Assembly (NCBI GenBank): GCA_020747015.1 | Contig: JAGTJM010000016.1 | Coordinates: 434,001 to 498,000 of the forward strand | Length of the DNA stretch: 64,000 bases | Source: Pyrenochaeta sp. MPI-SDFR-AT-0127 | Lineage: Eukaryota; Ascomycota; Dothideomycetes; Pleosporales; Cucurbitariaceae | Direction: 5' to 3' | In this document: positions 10,840-21,312 of the stretch, piece after piece | How the letters are laid out: every line of letters begins with the position of its first letter | How positions within the stretch are numbered: the first letter of the stretch is position 1 | Translations under genes and position numbers: made by a program | The notes under the pieces: generated by a model | Told to the model about the DNA's origin: nothing | Database searches by the model: none | Seen by the model: only the letters and a program-made list of their open reading frames with translations

Positions 10840-11580
10840 TCAGCTCTTGAGTGCTTCTAATCTGCCGCGCATTTGCGCCAGCAATTCCGCTTGGTCCTCT
10901 TCCTCCTCCTCCACTTGAGCTTGCGGCGCCGTAGGTAGCTCATCTTCTTTGGCCTTACTCGCTGGTAGCCTGTCCTTGAGCACTTCACTCAATACCTTGT
11001 CAACCTCTTCTTCCGCTTCATCCGCCTCGCCCTCCAACATCTCATTATCCATGAGCGTGTCATCCACCATCTCCTCGATAATGCCAGCCCGCATAAGTTC
11101 CGAGCTCAGCTCTCTCATTGTGCCCGTCAACTCGGGTAACCGCACCAGACTATTGACGTCTTTCATGATGCCTGTGCTTGCCTTGATGCTGCCTTCTATC
11201 TTGCGCACTGAAAACGCTTCGTTGACCTGCATTTGCACAGATTGTAGCTGTGCTTTGCTTGTCTGGAGCCGACCGTTTTGTTTCCGCACGCGGATCAGTT
11301 CGCGAGCAAAGATGCGAACATCCTGGTTTGCTTGCTTTGCCATGGAGGGGTTCCGTTGGGCGCGTTTCGAGGATTGCATAATGAGGGTCTTGGTCTTTTG
11401 TTCGGTCGCTTTCAATTGCTGGATGTCGCGGTCGAGTTTGCGCACGTTCTGGCGGACAAGGGCGTTACATTTTCGCTTCTACAGATAGGTTAATGATCTG
11501 TTCCTTGGGGAGTCGAGCCATAGATGGCGAACCTGTTCCTCCGGCGTTGGTTTCCACAGAAGACCCCGTATAGTCTCCAT
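10840..11580 (-). CDS. VPS24: Vps24/CHMP3, ESCRT-III subunit
   Basis: Two exons, 11580-11533 and 11478-10840, joined across a 54-base intron with an ATTAAC branch site, give 228 residues. The first exon codes METIRGLLWKPTPEEQ, the typical membrane-inserting start of this family, and the second continues KRKCNALVRQNVRKLDRD. The Snf7-fold core is basic and helical (LQSVQMQVNEAF, STGIMKDVNSLVRLPEL) and the acidic C-terminal arm ends QMRGRLEALKS, which fits the MIM1 motif that binds the Vps4 MIT domain. It polymerises with Vps2 and Snf7 on endosomes to bud and cut intralumenal vesicles. It is divergent from the p23 gene. Confidence 0.93.
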
Positions 11581-12250
11581 GATAGTCACTCAGCCAATGT
11601 GTGCGTATCCAGTGTACCAGCCCAAGAGGTGTTGTGCTCGAGGCTTGAAGGAAAGCAAGGTGTACGCCAGTGGATCCGGGTGCAACTTGATTGACGAACG
11701 CACGAAGGCTACGCAGGAAACCCTGGCGGGCGAGAAACAGAGAACCGCGCTGCTCAATATATGAGAAAGAGCTACGTGCGGCCGCGTTGCTGAGTGTGCA
11801 TGTGTAAGGTCGCAGATGTGGTGCCTTGGAAACGCTGCGGTACGGGCTGGCGCTCGGACCAGTCGTGACGTTCGCTCCTGCCCCGCGAAAGTAGCCGCAA
11901 CCCACTAGCCACACCAAGCGACTGTTCAAGAGTTTGTCCGCAGCAACGCCATTGTCTTAGATATTCGAGGGCATCTGAGAAGCTTATAGGCCATTATCGT
12001 AGTTTCGAGCCCAATCGAGTAGCTGATCGGCAGAAAACCGGGACGTTGAAGCTCAAGTTTCTACAGAGCTTCTATTACTTTCCACGCTAGTCCCTCCACA
12101 ACACCGCATTTCTTCTGCCTCCAAGCTGCTTCATCCAGCAGCAATCACAACACCTTCACGAACTCTCACATAAATTTGCTTGCTCCTGAAACCCTCGAGC
12201 ACCACTATTCCCCCGTTCACTGCCACAGACCAAGCTTCACACCCTTCACC
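11581..12250. promoter_or_regulatory. Divergent promoter region, VPS24 and p23
   Basis: It lies between two start codons facing apart. The p23 side, from about 12100, is rich in C and T (pyrimidine-rich leader), common just upstream of highly expressed fungal genes. Overlapping frames at 11583-11929 look like chance. Confidence 0.5.
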
Positions 12251-13188
12251 ATGTCTACCGTCGTGCCAGAAGGTAAGCTGCAGCCTTATTCTCAAATCAA
12301 GCTCCAATACCGGTCCGACTCGAGCGTCCTTTCAATGTCATTGCAATTAGCTATTCTACAGCAGAACTGCACAAGCTACGCGCCAGACGGGAATATGCTA
12401 CTTGGTCGTGGTCGAGAATTGGGCTTGCGCAGAGCCTTTGGATTATCCTAAACTAGTGCTAACATGCAACAGTTACCTGGGCGCAACGCTCATCCAGCAG
12501 CGACCCTGAACGAAACTACGTCTACCTTACCATCGTCGCCGCTGATGTTCCTGAGTCAGACTTGAAATTGGAGCTTAAGGACCAATCACTCAGCTTCAAG
12601 GGAACCTCAACGTCCAAAAAGGTTACATACGCTGTTGACCTCGAGTTATATGCCGAGATCGACCCCAAGGAGTCCAAGATCAACCACAGCGGACGTGATG
12701 TCTCATTGGTACTGCGCAAGAAGGAGCTCAAGGAGGAATTCTGGCCTCGTCTGCTCAAGGATAGCAAGAAGGTCCACTTCTTGAAGACCGACTTCGACAA
12801 GGCAAGTTTCAATCAAGTGGCATAAATATTCGGCACCATAGCTAACATTTTATAGTGGGTCGATGAGGACGAGCAGGATGAAGCACCTGAGGACGACTAC
12901 ATGAACCAGATGAACCCAATGGGTGGCGCTGGCGGCGGCGGCGACGGCGGCTTTGGAGGCATCGACTTCAGCAAGCTCGGCGCCGCGGGAGGCGCGGGAG
13001 GCCTTCCCGGCATGGGCGGCATGGACCTCAGCAGCATGGGCATGGGCATGGATGGCGGCGAGAGCAGCGATGACGATGATGAGATGCCCGAGCTTGAGAA
13101 TGACGAGGAGAGCAAGGAGAAGGCTCCTGAGGCTGCCGCACCCGCATCTGCGTCAACGGACAAGCCCAAGATTGAGGAGGTCGCATAA
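12251..13188 (+). CDS. SBA1: p23/Sba1-type Hsp90 co-chaperone
   Basis: Three exons, 12251-12272, 12473-12801 and 12856-13188, give 227 residues. The CS domain spans about residues 8-110 (VTWAQRSSSSDPERNYVYLT, LSFKGTSTSKKVTYAVDLEL) and ends with the p23 signature DFDKWVDEDE. A Gly/Met-rich linker (residues about 130-190) and an acidic tail follow, as in fungal Wos2/Sba1. The protein stabilises the closed ATP-bound Hsp90 dimer in the cytosol and nucleus. The second intron begins with GC (AAG|GCAAGT) rather than GT. The only GT alternative would put five extra residues (ASFNQ) inside the conserved signature, so GC-AG is preferred. The first intron is 200 bases with a TGCTAAC branch. Confidence 0.93.
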
Positions 13189-13588
13189 ATGATGCACCAC
13201 TATGTCGCTACGAGTTAATGATCGCGTAAACGGATAAGGCGCACGATTACCTGGGGTGTGGCATCTCTGGAGTCATTTTTGGTCTAGATCTGGTGAGGCT
13301 TCAGGAGACCTATGCGAGCGCAAGTGATGATTAGGGTACATGACAAAACAACATACCACGCACCCTGCTAGCTCTTGTGCTGTGTGAAAAAAAGTTTGAT
13401 GAAATTTTTCCATTGTCGTACAACGAGTGTGTTCGTATCCTCCTTTGTGACTACACAAATCATGTAGTGAAAATCAGAACTTTTTGGTATATATCGCTTC
13501 TCTTGCCCCTCTCTAAAACGAAACAACCGCCCACCACACATGACGATATATCATGTTAACCCGCTTCACCCAGCCCTATGAAAGCTCA
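13189..13588. other. Intergenic between convergent 3' ends
   Basis: It lies between the p23 stop and the stop of the Zn2Cys6 gene. No coding or RNA feature is seen. Confidence 0.5.
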
Positions 13589-15694
13589 TTAATCACCTCT
13601 GATAATCTTTCCCACATACTTCAGCTCCCATTCTTGCGGATCTTCGCCTGCGAAATGTGCATTCGCCTTTTCATCCAATGTTTGTACCGTGACTGCAATG
13701 CCATCATACCATTCCCTGACCTTCTCATCTGCATCGTCGCCCCACATCGCCAGTATGCCATCTGTACTTCGTGCAATAGGTTTCGGAGGCACACCACGCA
13801 TTTTGAGCAACATGTTTAGAATGTCACTAAACCGTTCGCCTTGTTGTGAGAAAGATGCGGGAGATTTGTCAAGTGGCCATCGGGGGTTACGAGGTGCTGG
13901 ATGCGGAAGCTCTTGACTGGGGGCCGGCGGTGTTGAGGCAGATTGGAGTGCTGAGGCTAGATTCTGTTCTGTCGATAAGTCTTCATTTTGCGCGTCGGTC
14001 TCCAAAGACGTGTTGTTGGGGGGTTGAAGTTCCCATGTGCGGAAGAGCCAACACATGCGCTCCACACAAGCGAGCAGTATGACGGCGACAAGAAAGGTTT
14101 CAAAGGGGTTCGCTTGCTGGCGCTGGAGTAGACGTCGCTCTAGATCGTTCATGACAATACGTGCTAGGCACGCTGCGCGCTTTTCCGTCGCACCCATGAG
14201 CTGCATCTTGATCAAGTCATATGATGAAGAGTGGTTCAGGGCTGTAATGGGCGTGCGTGTCGAACTTTCCAGATCTGCTGAAGACAAAGTGGAGGGCGCC
14301 ATTGTAGGGGCGAGGGACGGATTAGAGAAGAGTTGCCAGTCCAGGCTGCGAGTCGTGAGTATACGTGTAAGATTCCAGAGCTCCAGCGCCTTCGGTAGTA
14401 AACCGTCTTGAGTGGAAGAGATCATACTTGATGAAGTGGCTATAGTCGTCTTCATGAATGCTGAACCTTCGGAATTGAAGAAATGTGACCCCATCTTTTT
14501 GATGTACAAATCCAATTTTCCACCAATATCGTCATCGCTGTCTATCAGTTCAAGATCAGGCGACGCAAGTGCGGAAAATATGGCAGGGTCAATGTCAACA
14601 TTTTGGGCAGCTTGAGTCTGCTGACACTTCAATGGAATGAAAGTCGCGAAAGTGCAAGAGTCTGGATAGTGAGTAGCCTCTATTCGACCGGGTGTCTGAT
14701 CCAGTCGTATCTGGCCCTTCGCCTGGTTGGTTGCATGGTACGACAACACGCTATGTAAGCCCGCAGAGTAGAGACTGAACTCTTCCGCAATCCGAGTTCT
14801 TATACAAGGCTGCTTCCATAATCGAGCACTCTCGACATTTTGGCAAGTATTGCAAGGGTTTTCTCCTGAGCAAGGCTTCTTGAGCATCCGGCATCGAATG
14901 CATGCGCCCCGTTTCCGAACTTCCTGGACCTCTTTACGCCTAGAGTCAGAGAACCGCCCTCTCACCTTGGGCTTTGATGGTTTCTGGTTCATGCTGAAAT
15001 CAGTTGTGAAGTGAGTTTGTGCGTTCGGATTCATGGCAATAGGCCGAGGATGTTGTGAGCTTTTATTCATGTGGTCATCCCGAGGCAGTAATTGGTCTTT
15101 GCCATGGTCTTGTAACAGTGGATCTAGGGTATTGGGTTGTAGGCTTGGCCACTGGCCACGCCCTTGCGCATGGAAGAACTTATCCGACATAGCGTTCATG
15201 CCAGTACCTGAGAGGTTAAGATCAGGTTCCATAGTTAGACCATTGGTCAATGGCATCAGCTCATTTGCTGCCGATGCTGCCATGACTAGGGAGGGTACCA
15301 TCTGCGCCATGGATGCGGAGCTCGAGAGGGGTATGTGGCCCATATGAGGCGAGTTGGTTGGCGAGTGATGTAGCGGACCATTGAATTGATACATTGTCGG
15401 TAGAGCGGGGGCGTTAGACATATCCATTCCTTGAGAAAGTCCTCCCATTTCAGACCCCTCCGGCCTGTCATCCTGTATCAGGAATTCCTCCAACAGTCCA
15501 GCATGGCTGGTATGGTTGTGGCCTTGCGAGGATTGCTTCTCTGGCATTCGCTTTCCCGTCAAGTCTAGGTGCTGGCGCGATACTTCAGCCAATGTCTCCA
15601 GCGCAGAGAGCTGCTTTGAAGGCGCAAAAGGGAGATTTATCTTTTGGCCATTCAGCATCTGGCTTGGCCCATTCGTGTTGGCCGTCTGAGCCAT
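13589..15694 (-). CDS. Zn2Cys6 fungal transcription factor
   Basis: A single-exon 701-residue protein. A Zn(II)2Cys6 cluster lies near residues 262-300: RKRGACIRCRMLKKPCSG, NPCNTCQ, then a longer loop to the sixth Cys in KQPC, preceded by a basic patch (SDSRRKEVQEVRKR). The cluster is central, not N-terminal, after about 260 residues rich in Gln, Asn, Pro and Met. The C-terminal half has an acidic linker (LIDSDDDIGGKLD) and helical segments (EKRAACLARIVMNDLERR, VAVILLACVERMCWLF) but not the classic Fungal_trans middle homology motif that I can see. Targets are unknown. It shares a 1-kb divergent region with the mpaB-type oxygenase, so that gene is a candidate target; this is inference. Confidence 0.88.
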   Translation of the reverse strand: MAQTANTNGPSQMLNGQKINLPFAPSKQLSALETLAEVSRQHLDLTGKRMPEKQSSQGHNHTSHAGLLEEFLIQDDRPEGSEMGGLSQGMDMSNAPALPTMYQFNGPLHHSPTNSPHMGHIPLSSSASMAQMVPSLVMAASAANELMPLTNGLTMEPDLNLSGTGMNAMSDKFFHAQGRGQWPSLQPNTLDPLLQDHGKDQLLPRDDHMNKSSQHPRPIAMNPNAQTHFTTDFSMNQKPSKPKVRGRFSDSRRKEVQEVRKRGACIRCRMLKKPCSGENPCNTCQNVESARLWKQPCIRTRIAEEFSLYSAGLHSVLSYHATNQAKGQIRLDQTPGRIEATHYPDSCTFATFIPLKCQQTQAAQNVDIDPAIFSALASPDLELIDSDDDIGGKLDLYIKKMGSHFFNSEGSAFMKTTIATSSSMISSTQDGLLPKALELWNLTRILTTRSLDWQLFSNPSLAPTMAPSTLSSADLESSTRTPITALNHSSSYDLIKMQLMGATEKRAACLARIVMNDLERRLLQRQQANPFETFLVAVILLACVERMCWLFRTWELQPPNNTSLETDAQNEDLSTEQNLASALQSASTPPAPSQELPHPAPRNPRWPLDKSPASFSQQGERFSDILNMLLKMRGVPPKPIARSTDGILAMWGDDADEKVREWYDGIAVTVQTLDEKANAHFAGEDPQEWELKYVGKIIRGD

Positions 15695-16699
15695 GTTGTC
15701 GGGGAGGGGCAGCTCATGAAACTGCAGCAGCGCCCGCTGGCGGTCGCGAAGGGGCAGCGCGGGGCATTTCTTGACCAGATGGTTTGTAAGACTATCTATA
15801 CGGCCTTTAGGGAACTGGGTACGGTCAGCTGCTACTCATTCAAGTTGGGCGTCTTGCATAGCGGGGTTGAATATACTTTTTCGCCGCATGATTTGCAAGT
15901 GTGTTGGTAGCGATTGCTCGCATCTTCGAGTTTTGGACCGCGTTCGAAATACTCGAGTATTAATTGATTGGGCCTGCGACCCATGATAGGTCAAGAATAC
16001 TTTGTTGTCTTCGACCCGCGATGATGCGTGAAGGGAGGTTTTAGGACGGAAGTATTAGGCGGTCAGCCATGGGCGGTGTGAGGGGCGGTCCCACCAACTC
16101 GATTCATTGGCACGTGCTGCATAGTTCCTGCTATCCGGTCACGCATCCTGTCAGCTACGCATAAGTGCAAGCGCCACTCTCAGCAACGGTGCATTGTAAT
16201 ACTTGACCCTCATTGCACATGTTCCCGGTGCATCATCAATTCATGGAGCTCACACAGGCAAGAGGGATCAGCAGACACCCTGCTGAGTCAGAGCGCATTC
16301 ACAGACTGTCACTTACTCGTCGCCAATGGCCAGTCTATCACTTTGCCTGCTCTATAATCCACTTGGGCTCAATAGCGGACAGGTCTTCCTACAGTAGCAT
16401 GGATACAAGCTGTGATATACATGTAACGTTGAGTCGCGTTGGTTGAACCGACCACCTCGGAAGGATCTAGACCTTGTATATTTTCGTTTTCGTGTAAAGG
16501 TCGCTTCTACATCTGATCTCACTCCAAAAGAGATATTCACCAAACTCATCCTTCGACAGCTCTACATCTCATGTGTGTTGCGGCGCACCGAGAGACTGAC
16601 ACGTGGAGCTGAAGGCTTTTCTCGCGTCTCTGCTCGCCGCACAACCCCTTGTTCAGCTGTAACACAGTATATACAACTGCTGTACCAGAACATTTCACA
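15695..16699. promoter_or_regulatory. Divergent region, Zn2Cys6 factor and oxygenase
   Basis: About 1 kb between two diverging start codons. CGG triplets occur (for example in GGGCGGTGTGAGGGGCGGTC at 16072-16091), the half-site that Zn2Cys6 proteins usually bind, but no clear paired site stands out. There is no coding frame worth naming. Confidence 0.4.
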
Positions 16700-18219
16700 A
16701 TGGCGTCCATCGATATCCCAAGCACCATGGTGCAGAATCAGCAAAATCTTTGGCCTCGCATGACAACAAGTTTGGGCGTACTTGTCTGCTACATCGTGCT
16801 CTGCAGGGGCCTGCGATACATGCGACGAGACCAGAAACATACCCAGTCTATCTACAAGACACGCGAGGATTTTCAAAAGATGACAACTGAAGACGCTTGG
16901 GAGATTGTGAAATACGTACAAAGCCTCGAGTTTCCTTGGATGACCGCAAAGGCACTATCTTTTGCCCTCTTCAAGTAGGTACCAAAGATGTTCAATACCA
17001 ATGCCATAACTTACACTACTCGCAGAACGTATGGTGTCCCTTCCATCTCCAAGCTTCTCTGTGAAACACAGCAGCTTGGCCATGTTGAGTTTGCGGGGCG
17101 CCGGTATGCCGACACGAGCATCCTTATTATCGAGTTTCTTGGCCACTCTCCAACGTCCGAGCGTGCCAATTCAGCGATTGCCCGTATGAACTACCTTCAT
17201 AGTCGATACCAGAAGGCAGGGAAGATCAGCAACGATGACATGCTCTACACGCTGTCACTTTTCGTTCTTGAGGTTGAGAGATGGGTCGGCCTGTACGAAT
17301 GGCGACAGTTGACGCCCATGGAGATATGCGCATTGTAAGTCTGGCCAGTATAGTCCAACTCCTATGGCGCGCAGTAGTATTTCCCGAGCAATGGGCCAAT
17401 GTCAATATGACTAATCAGGTCTGACAAATCACCAGGGGCACACATTGGAAAGCTGTTGGTGATGCCATGGGCATTGACTATACCCACCTCAGAAATGGGC
17501 CGAGTAACTTCAAAGATGGCCTCGAATTCTTTGAAGATGTCAAGGAGTGGGCTAATGACTACGAACAGCGCTGTATGGTGCCAAACAAATACAACCATCA
17601 ACTTGCCGAGGAAACGACCCGCATTCTTTTGGCTAACGTGCCAGGTCCATTCAAGCGTTTCGGGAAAACAATTGTAACAACACTCATGGATGAGAGCCTT
17701 CGATGTGCTATGTTATATGAAGCTCCGCCTGCAATCTACCTGAAGACGATCCAATTCATCTTTAGGGTTAGGAAGGTGTTCCTGATATATTTTATTCCAC
17801 CGAGGCCATATTCTCTTCGGTTCAATCCTGTATCCGAGCATCCTGATCCTATGACAGGTCGTTACTACATGAGCGAGTATGATAATGAGCCATGGTAAGT
17901 CATAGGGCCATCTACGTTGCATACATTATTCAGTGTTTGTCTGTTCTCTTGGTCGTATAAAACCACACCTTCAAACCAGCTAAGCTTTATTCACAGGTAC
18001 GTCAAGTCGACCTTCTTGACCCGTCATTCGCCACTCGCCTGGTTTCGATGGGCGATTGGAAGTCCTTTCCCAGATGGCAAGCGGTACAAACCTGAAGGAT
18101 ACAGGATTTTTGAGCTTGGGCCTAAAAAGCTGGAGAATCATGGCCAGGACGAATGTAAGGCGACTTTGGATCAGCTCATGCGGAGCAAGAGGGGTGGGTG
18201 TCCATTTGTAGCCCGATGA
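16700..18219 (+). CDS. ER-bound oxygenase, mpaB/mpaB' family
   Basis: Four exons, 16700-16974, 17026-17334, 17436-17894 and 17997-18219, give 421 residues with all phases matching. An N-terminal membrane helix (SLGVLVCYIVLC, about residues 15-30) is followed by the mpaB/rubber-oxygenase-type domain: SERANSAIARMNYLHSRY, DDMLYTLSLFVLEVERWVGL and WRQLTPMEICAL. MpaB cuts a terpenoid side chain oxidatively in the mycophenolic acid pathway of Penicillium; homologues are common in fungi with no known substrate. The length matches that family (about 420). No prenyltransferase, PKS or methyltransferase lies nearby, so this is not part of a visible mycophenolic-type cluster. An in-frame ATG at 16649 is possible, but 16700 has the better context and starts just before the membrane helix. 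Confidence 0.85.
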
Positions 18220-18603
18220 CCAGGCCAAGGAGAAGAAGATATCAGAGAATGAGTGTTCTTTACTCAAGGCCGCTAGTCTCGCGCATACCTCTCCAACACG
18301 GGCTATATGGTCTCGCATCTACATTCGTCGCACAGCATGTTGCGGTAGCCTACACTGCTTTAAGGCTCCAAACGTTTCTCAGAACCAAATCACAAGGAAC
18401 TTAAGATCTATGAATCATAATGTGCGTGATGTCCTGCCTTATACGCGACCCATTTGCATGTCGAATTGACAATGACGTCAGGGTGACCAGCACATGCTGT
18501 ACATCACATCTTTCTGAAAGATTCAGTTGCTCCTTTAAGTCAACATCACCAAAGTAAAAGCTCAAATTGTCTCAAACTCCAACACCGGGTATTTGTCCTC
18601 GAA
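18220..18603. other. Intergenic
   Basis: It lies between the oxygenase stop and the small membrane protein start. No feature is recognised. Confidence 0.5.
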
Positions 18604-19077
18604 ATGTCTTCCTCCAAATCCCCTGCCGCTAACCCCAATGTCTCCCCCGACCCAGCCTACACTGGCTCAACGATTCGCAAAGCCTTTCTTGCCGAGGCTC
18701 TCGCGAATCTCTTCACTATTCCCCTTATTACAAATACTCACTTTACACTCTCCATTTTGCTCAACAATCCGGCTCACATCAATCCTTCTTCTATCCTCTT
18801 CTCCCGTCTTTTTGGCGGCATTGTCGTTGGTGGCCTTACATCCGCGCTTCTAGCCGGTGCAACAAATACGCGGAACGGGATTGAGAGTCGACGGCCAACG
18901 TATCTTATGTTGGGTATTGGGGAGGCAATGTTGATTCCAATGCTGGTATTAGAACTGTTGAAAGATGGGGGAAGAGACGCGGCGCTGAGTAAGAAGGTCG
19001 CAGCAGAGAGCATAGCATTCCTTATTCCGCCACTGGTTTGGAGGTTGTATGTTTGTTCATCAATCCGGCTTTGTTAG
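18604..19077 (+). CDS. Small fungal integral membrane protein, unknown function
   Basis: A 157-residue frame with three to four hydrophobic segments: about 30-52 (EALANLFTIPLITNTHFTL), 66-86 (RLFGGIVVGGLTSALLAGA), 100-118 (YLMLGIGEAMLIPMLVLELL) and 132-145 (AFLIPPLVWRL). It resembles uncharacterised four-helix membrane proteins found across Pezizomycotina. I cannot name a function. The last eight residues after VWRLYV look random, so the true 3' end may be spliced from the GTTGTATG just after VWR. Its ATG (cgaaATGTC) follows a plausible leader. Confidence 0.65.
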   Translation: MSSSKSPAANPNVSPDPAYTGSTIRKAFLAEALANLFTIPLITNTHFTLSILLNNPAHINPSSILFSRLFGGIVVGGLTSALLAGATNTRNGIESRRPTYLMLGIGEAMLIPMLVLELLKDGGRDAALSKKVAAESIAFLIPPLVWRLYVCSSIRLC

Positions 19078-19419
19078 GGCGGTATAGTGAGGTTGGCCAG
19101 GGGAATAGTGGAGTTGTTGGAGGAAGTGGGACGAAGTGTGAGTATGGCGACTCATTCGGGAGATAGGATTGGCAACTAAAAGTGGAGAACAGATGGCGCG
19201 ATTCGAAACGCCCGAGAGGATTAGGTGATAAAGGAGCATGTTACAGCTGCGTGCGATTTGTGTGCCAAGTCTTGATAATCGTGCTCTTATAATTCTACAT
19301 CGCATGAACTCAGTCTTTCAAATGAAGCCGTCCATACCTGCCAAAACGAAGTATGGTTATCCACGAACGCCGCGCTCAAAGTGAGATTAGAGATCCTCCT
19401 CTTAGCTTCTCAAATCATC
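19078..19419. other. Intergenic between convergent 3' ends
   Basis: It lies between the membrane protein and RRP1 stop codons. Nothing is recognised. Confidence 0.5.
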
Positions 19420-20315
19420 TTACTCTGCAAACCCGCCCCACTCAACCTCATCATCGTCTTCTTCCGCCTCACTCATCACTTCATCCTCTTGGCCTCTCCA
19501 AGCTCTTAATCGCTCATCCGCAAGGCATTCCTTCGCTGCAGTCCTGAGCACCTTCAGTTTGCCTTCCTTCGCCAATCTCTCGATGGGCTGCACCAAAGTC
19601 TCTAAAGTCTCTTTTGTCTTCTCTTCTTTCTCCCAGCCATCTTGGATCTTCTCCAGCTCATCGACCCAAACGTCCAGCACATGGTATCTCAGGCCATTTG
19701 GGATTTTCATATCCTGGCACTCTAGCGGCGTTTCCTCTACCACCCTGTTCCACTCTCCTAGCAATTCTCTCTTCCAGTTGTTTTTGTCGAGAAATTGGAA
19801 AGACGCATGAACGTATTGCCTTATGAGGTAGAGGTATTTGTCGAGGCGGAGGGCTTCAATATGGCTCCATTCGCGGGCAATGGTGATCCAAAAGGCGCGA
19901 ATGAAAGGTAGCACGACGGGTGTACGGAGAGTAGAAACGAGAGAGGCAAGATCGCGAGAGAGGCGCTGTTGAAGAGCGGGTTTGTCTTGCATCCATAAGC
20001 CTGTAGAGTGATGTCAATGGAAGGCTCCCAAGAGGTAAGTGAACCTTGACAAACGCAAGTTAAAGTGGGTAAGGGAGAAAGCGCACTTACAATAGAACAA
20101 TCCTTTCCACAACTTTAGCAGATCTAACTCTGCTATCTTCGATTGCGCACCAAGATATGTGCGCAACGAACCAAATGCTTCATCGCGAACTTTCTTGTCT
20201 GTTGCAGAGTTTAGCTCCCTCTCCGTTTGTCTGCAATATTCTCGAGCTATGGACTGCGCGTACCGCTTGACGCAAGGTGTCTTATGAATGGGTTGTTCTG
20301 TGCGTCTGAGGCCAT
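19420..20315 (-). CDS. RRP1: Rrp1/Nop52-type ribosomal RNA processing protein
   Basis: Three exons, 20315-20264, 20198-20091 and 20000-19420, give 246 residues. The exon joins restore the family N-terminus: NNPFIRHLASS-DKKVRDEAFGS, then LDLLKLWKGLFYC-LWMQDKP. The central helical part (RAFWITIAREWSHIEALRLD, YLYLIRQYVHASFQFL) and the segment NGLRYHVLDVWVDEL are typical of Rrp1. The protein sits in the nucleolus in pre-60S particles and is needed for 27S pre-rRNA processing. It is shorter than yeast Rrp1 (278) and ends in an acidic tail (EAEEDDDEVEW). Its promoter side borders the AT-rich island. Confidence 0.92.
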
Positions 20316-20475
20316 CCTGAATGGTGTTGCGACTGCGAATGTACTTGTGAAGCTTGAGACGCGGCGGGAAACTTTTTTGGCGGGCGCCGAAATCAATGTT
20401 ATCGATAAGCTGCGCCACGTGCAATTAGCTTGCATCTCTCTGCAACCCGATTTGTATTCCAACTCTCTGCCTTTA

Positions 20476-21150
20476 TGAATCATATTTTGAATAAATTGTA
20501 ATAGAAATAGGGCTATAAGTTATAATATATTTACTCTCTATATTACTAGGAAATATATATTTATTCGCGTAATACCTATAGAGCTCTAGCGAGTTATTTA
20601 AGTGCGTACCTAAGTATAGTAGATTATAAGCTAAGTTAATCGAATTTAGAGCCTTACTCTATAATTTTCTACGTACCCTAATAGAGAGGAGAATATAAAT
20701 TAATACTCTATACTATAAGTACGTATTCTTCTTATTACTACTAGTAAGATACTTACTACTTAATTCTACTATAAGATAGTAACTAGAAGATAGAACTATA
20801 TAATATATTTAGTTAAATCTTTATAGTAGGAATACTAGTATTTAATTACTATAAAATAAAGGTAAAATTATTATTTTATAGCCCTTTCTATACTTATCTT
20901 AGCTACTATCTATTAATAGCTCTTACTATTAGATTATTCTATTTTAATAGTATTATATCACGTGGATAACTAATCTAGTGGTCTGTGCGTTTCTAAACTA
21001 ATAATATCTCGAAGCTACCGACGAGTAAAATAAATAGTATAAACTCTACCCTAGCTCTCTCTCGCGCGGCAGTTATCTATACCTAAAGATCTGTAGGCTC
21101 TTTAGTATAGTATTACTAGTCTATTACTAAAGTTTAATAGATTAAACCGA
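20476..21150. repeat. AT-rich island with RIP-type CpA/TpG depletion
   Basis: Base composition changes abruptly at about 20476 and returns to normal at about 21150. Inside, TA, TAG, CTA and TTA dominate. CpA and its complement TpG are almost absent (in about 450 bases after 20520 I find roughly one CpA and a handful of TpG), while CpG is still present in ordinary numbers (GCGAG, TACGTA, CTCGCGCGG). This is the mark expected when CpA is converted to TpA by RIP in a repeated element. No coding frame survives and I cannot name the original element. The island fills most of the space between the RRP1 and KMT1 start codons. Confidence 0.75.
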
Positions 21151-21312
21151 ATAACTTGGTGCTTGCTCGTTGTCTATACATGTTCTAGGTCTGTTTTGCC
21201 TACCCTCTACTAGTATTATTCTGACATGTAGAACTTGCATTACGACGATAAATCGTACATTAGAGTCTGACATCATGTGTTGCTTGAAACCAGCTAACAT
21301 GATGGCGCAGTC

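Noticed and set aside
11465..11929. 154-codon minus-strand frame over VPS24 exon 1
   Set aside because: It overlaps the real VPS24 first exon and intron in another frame and has no domain.
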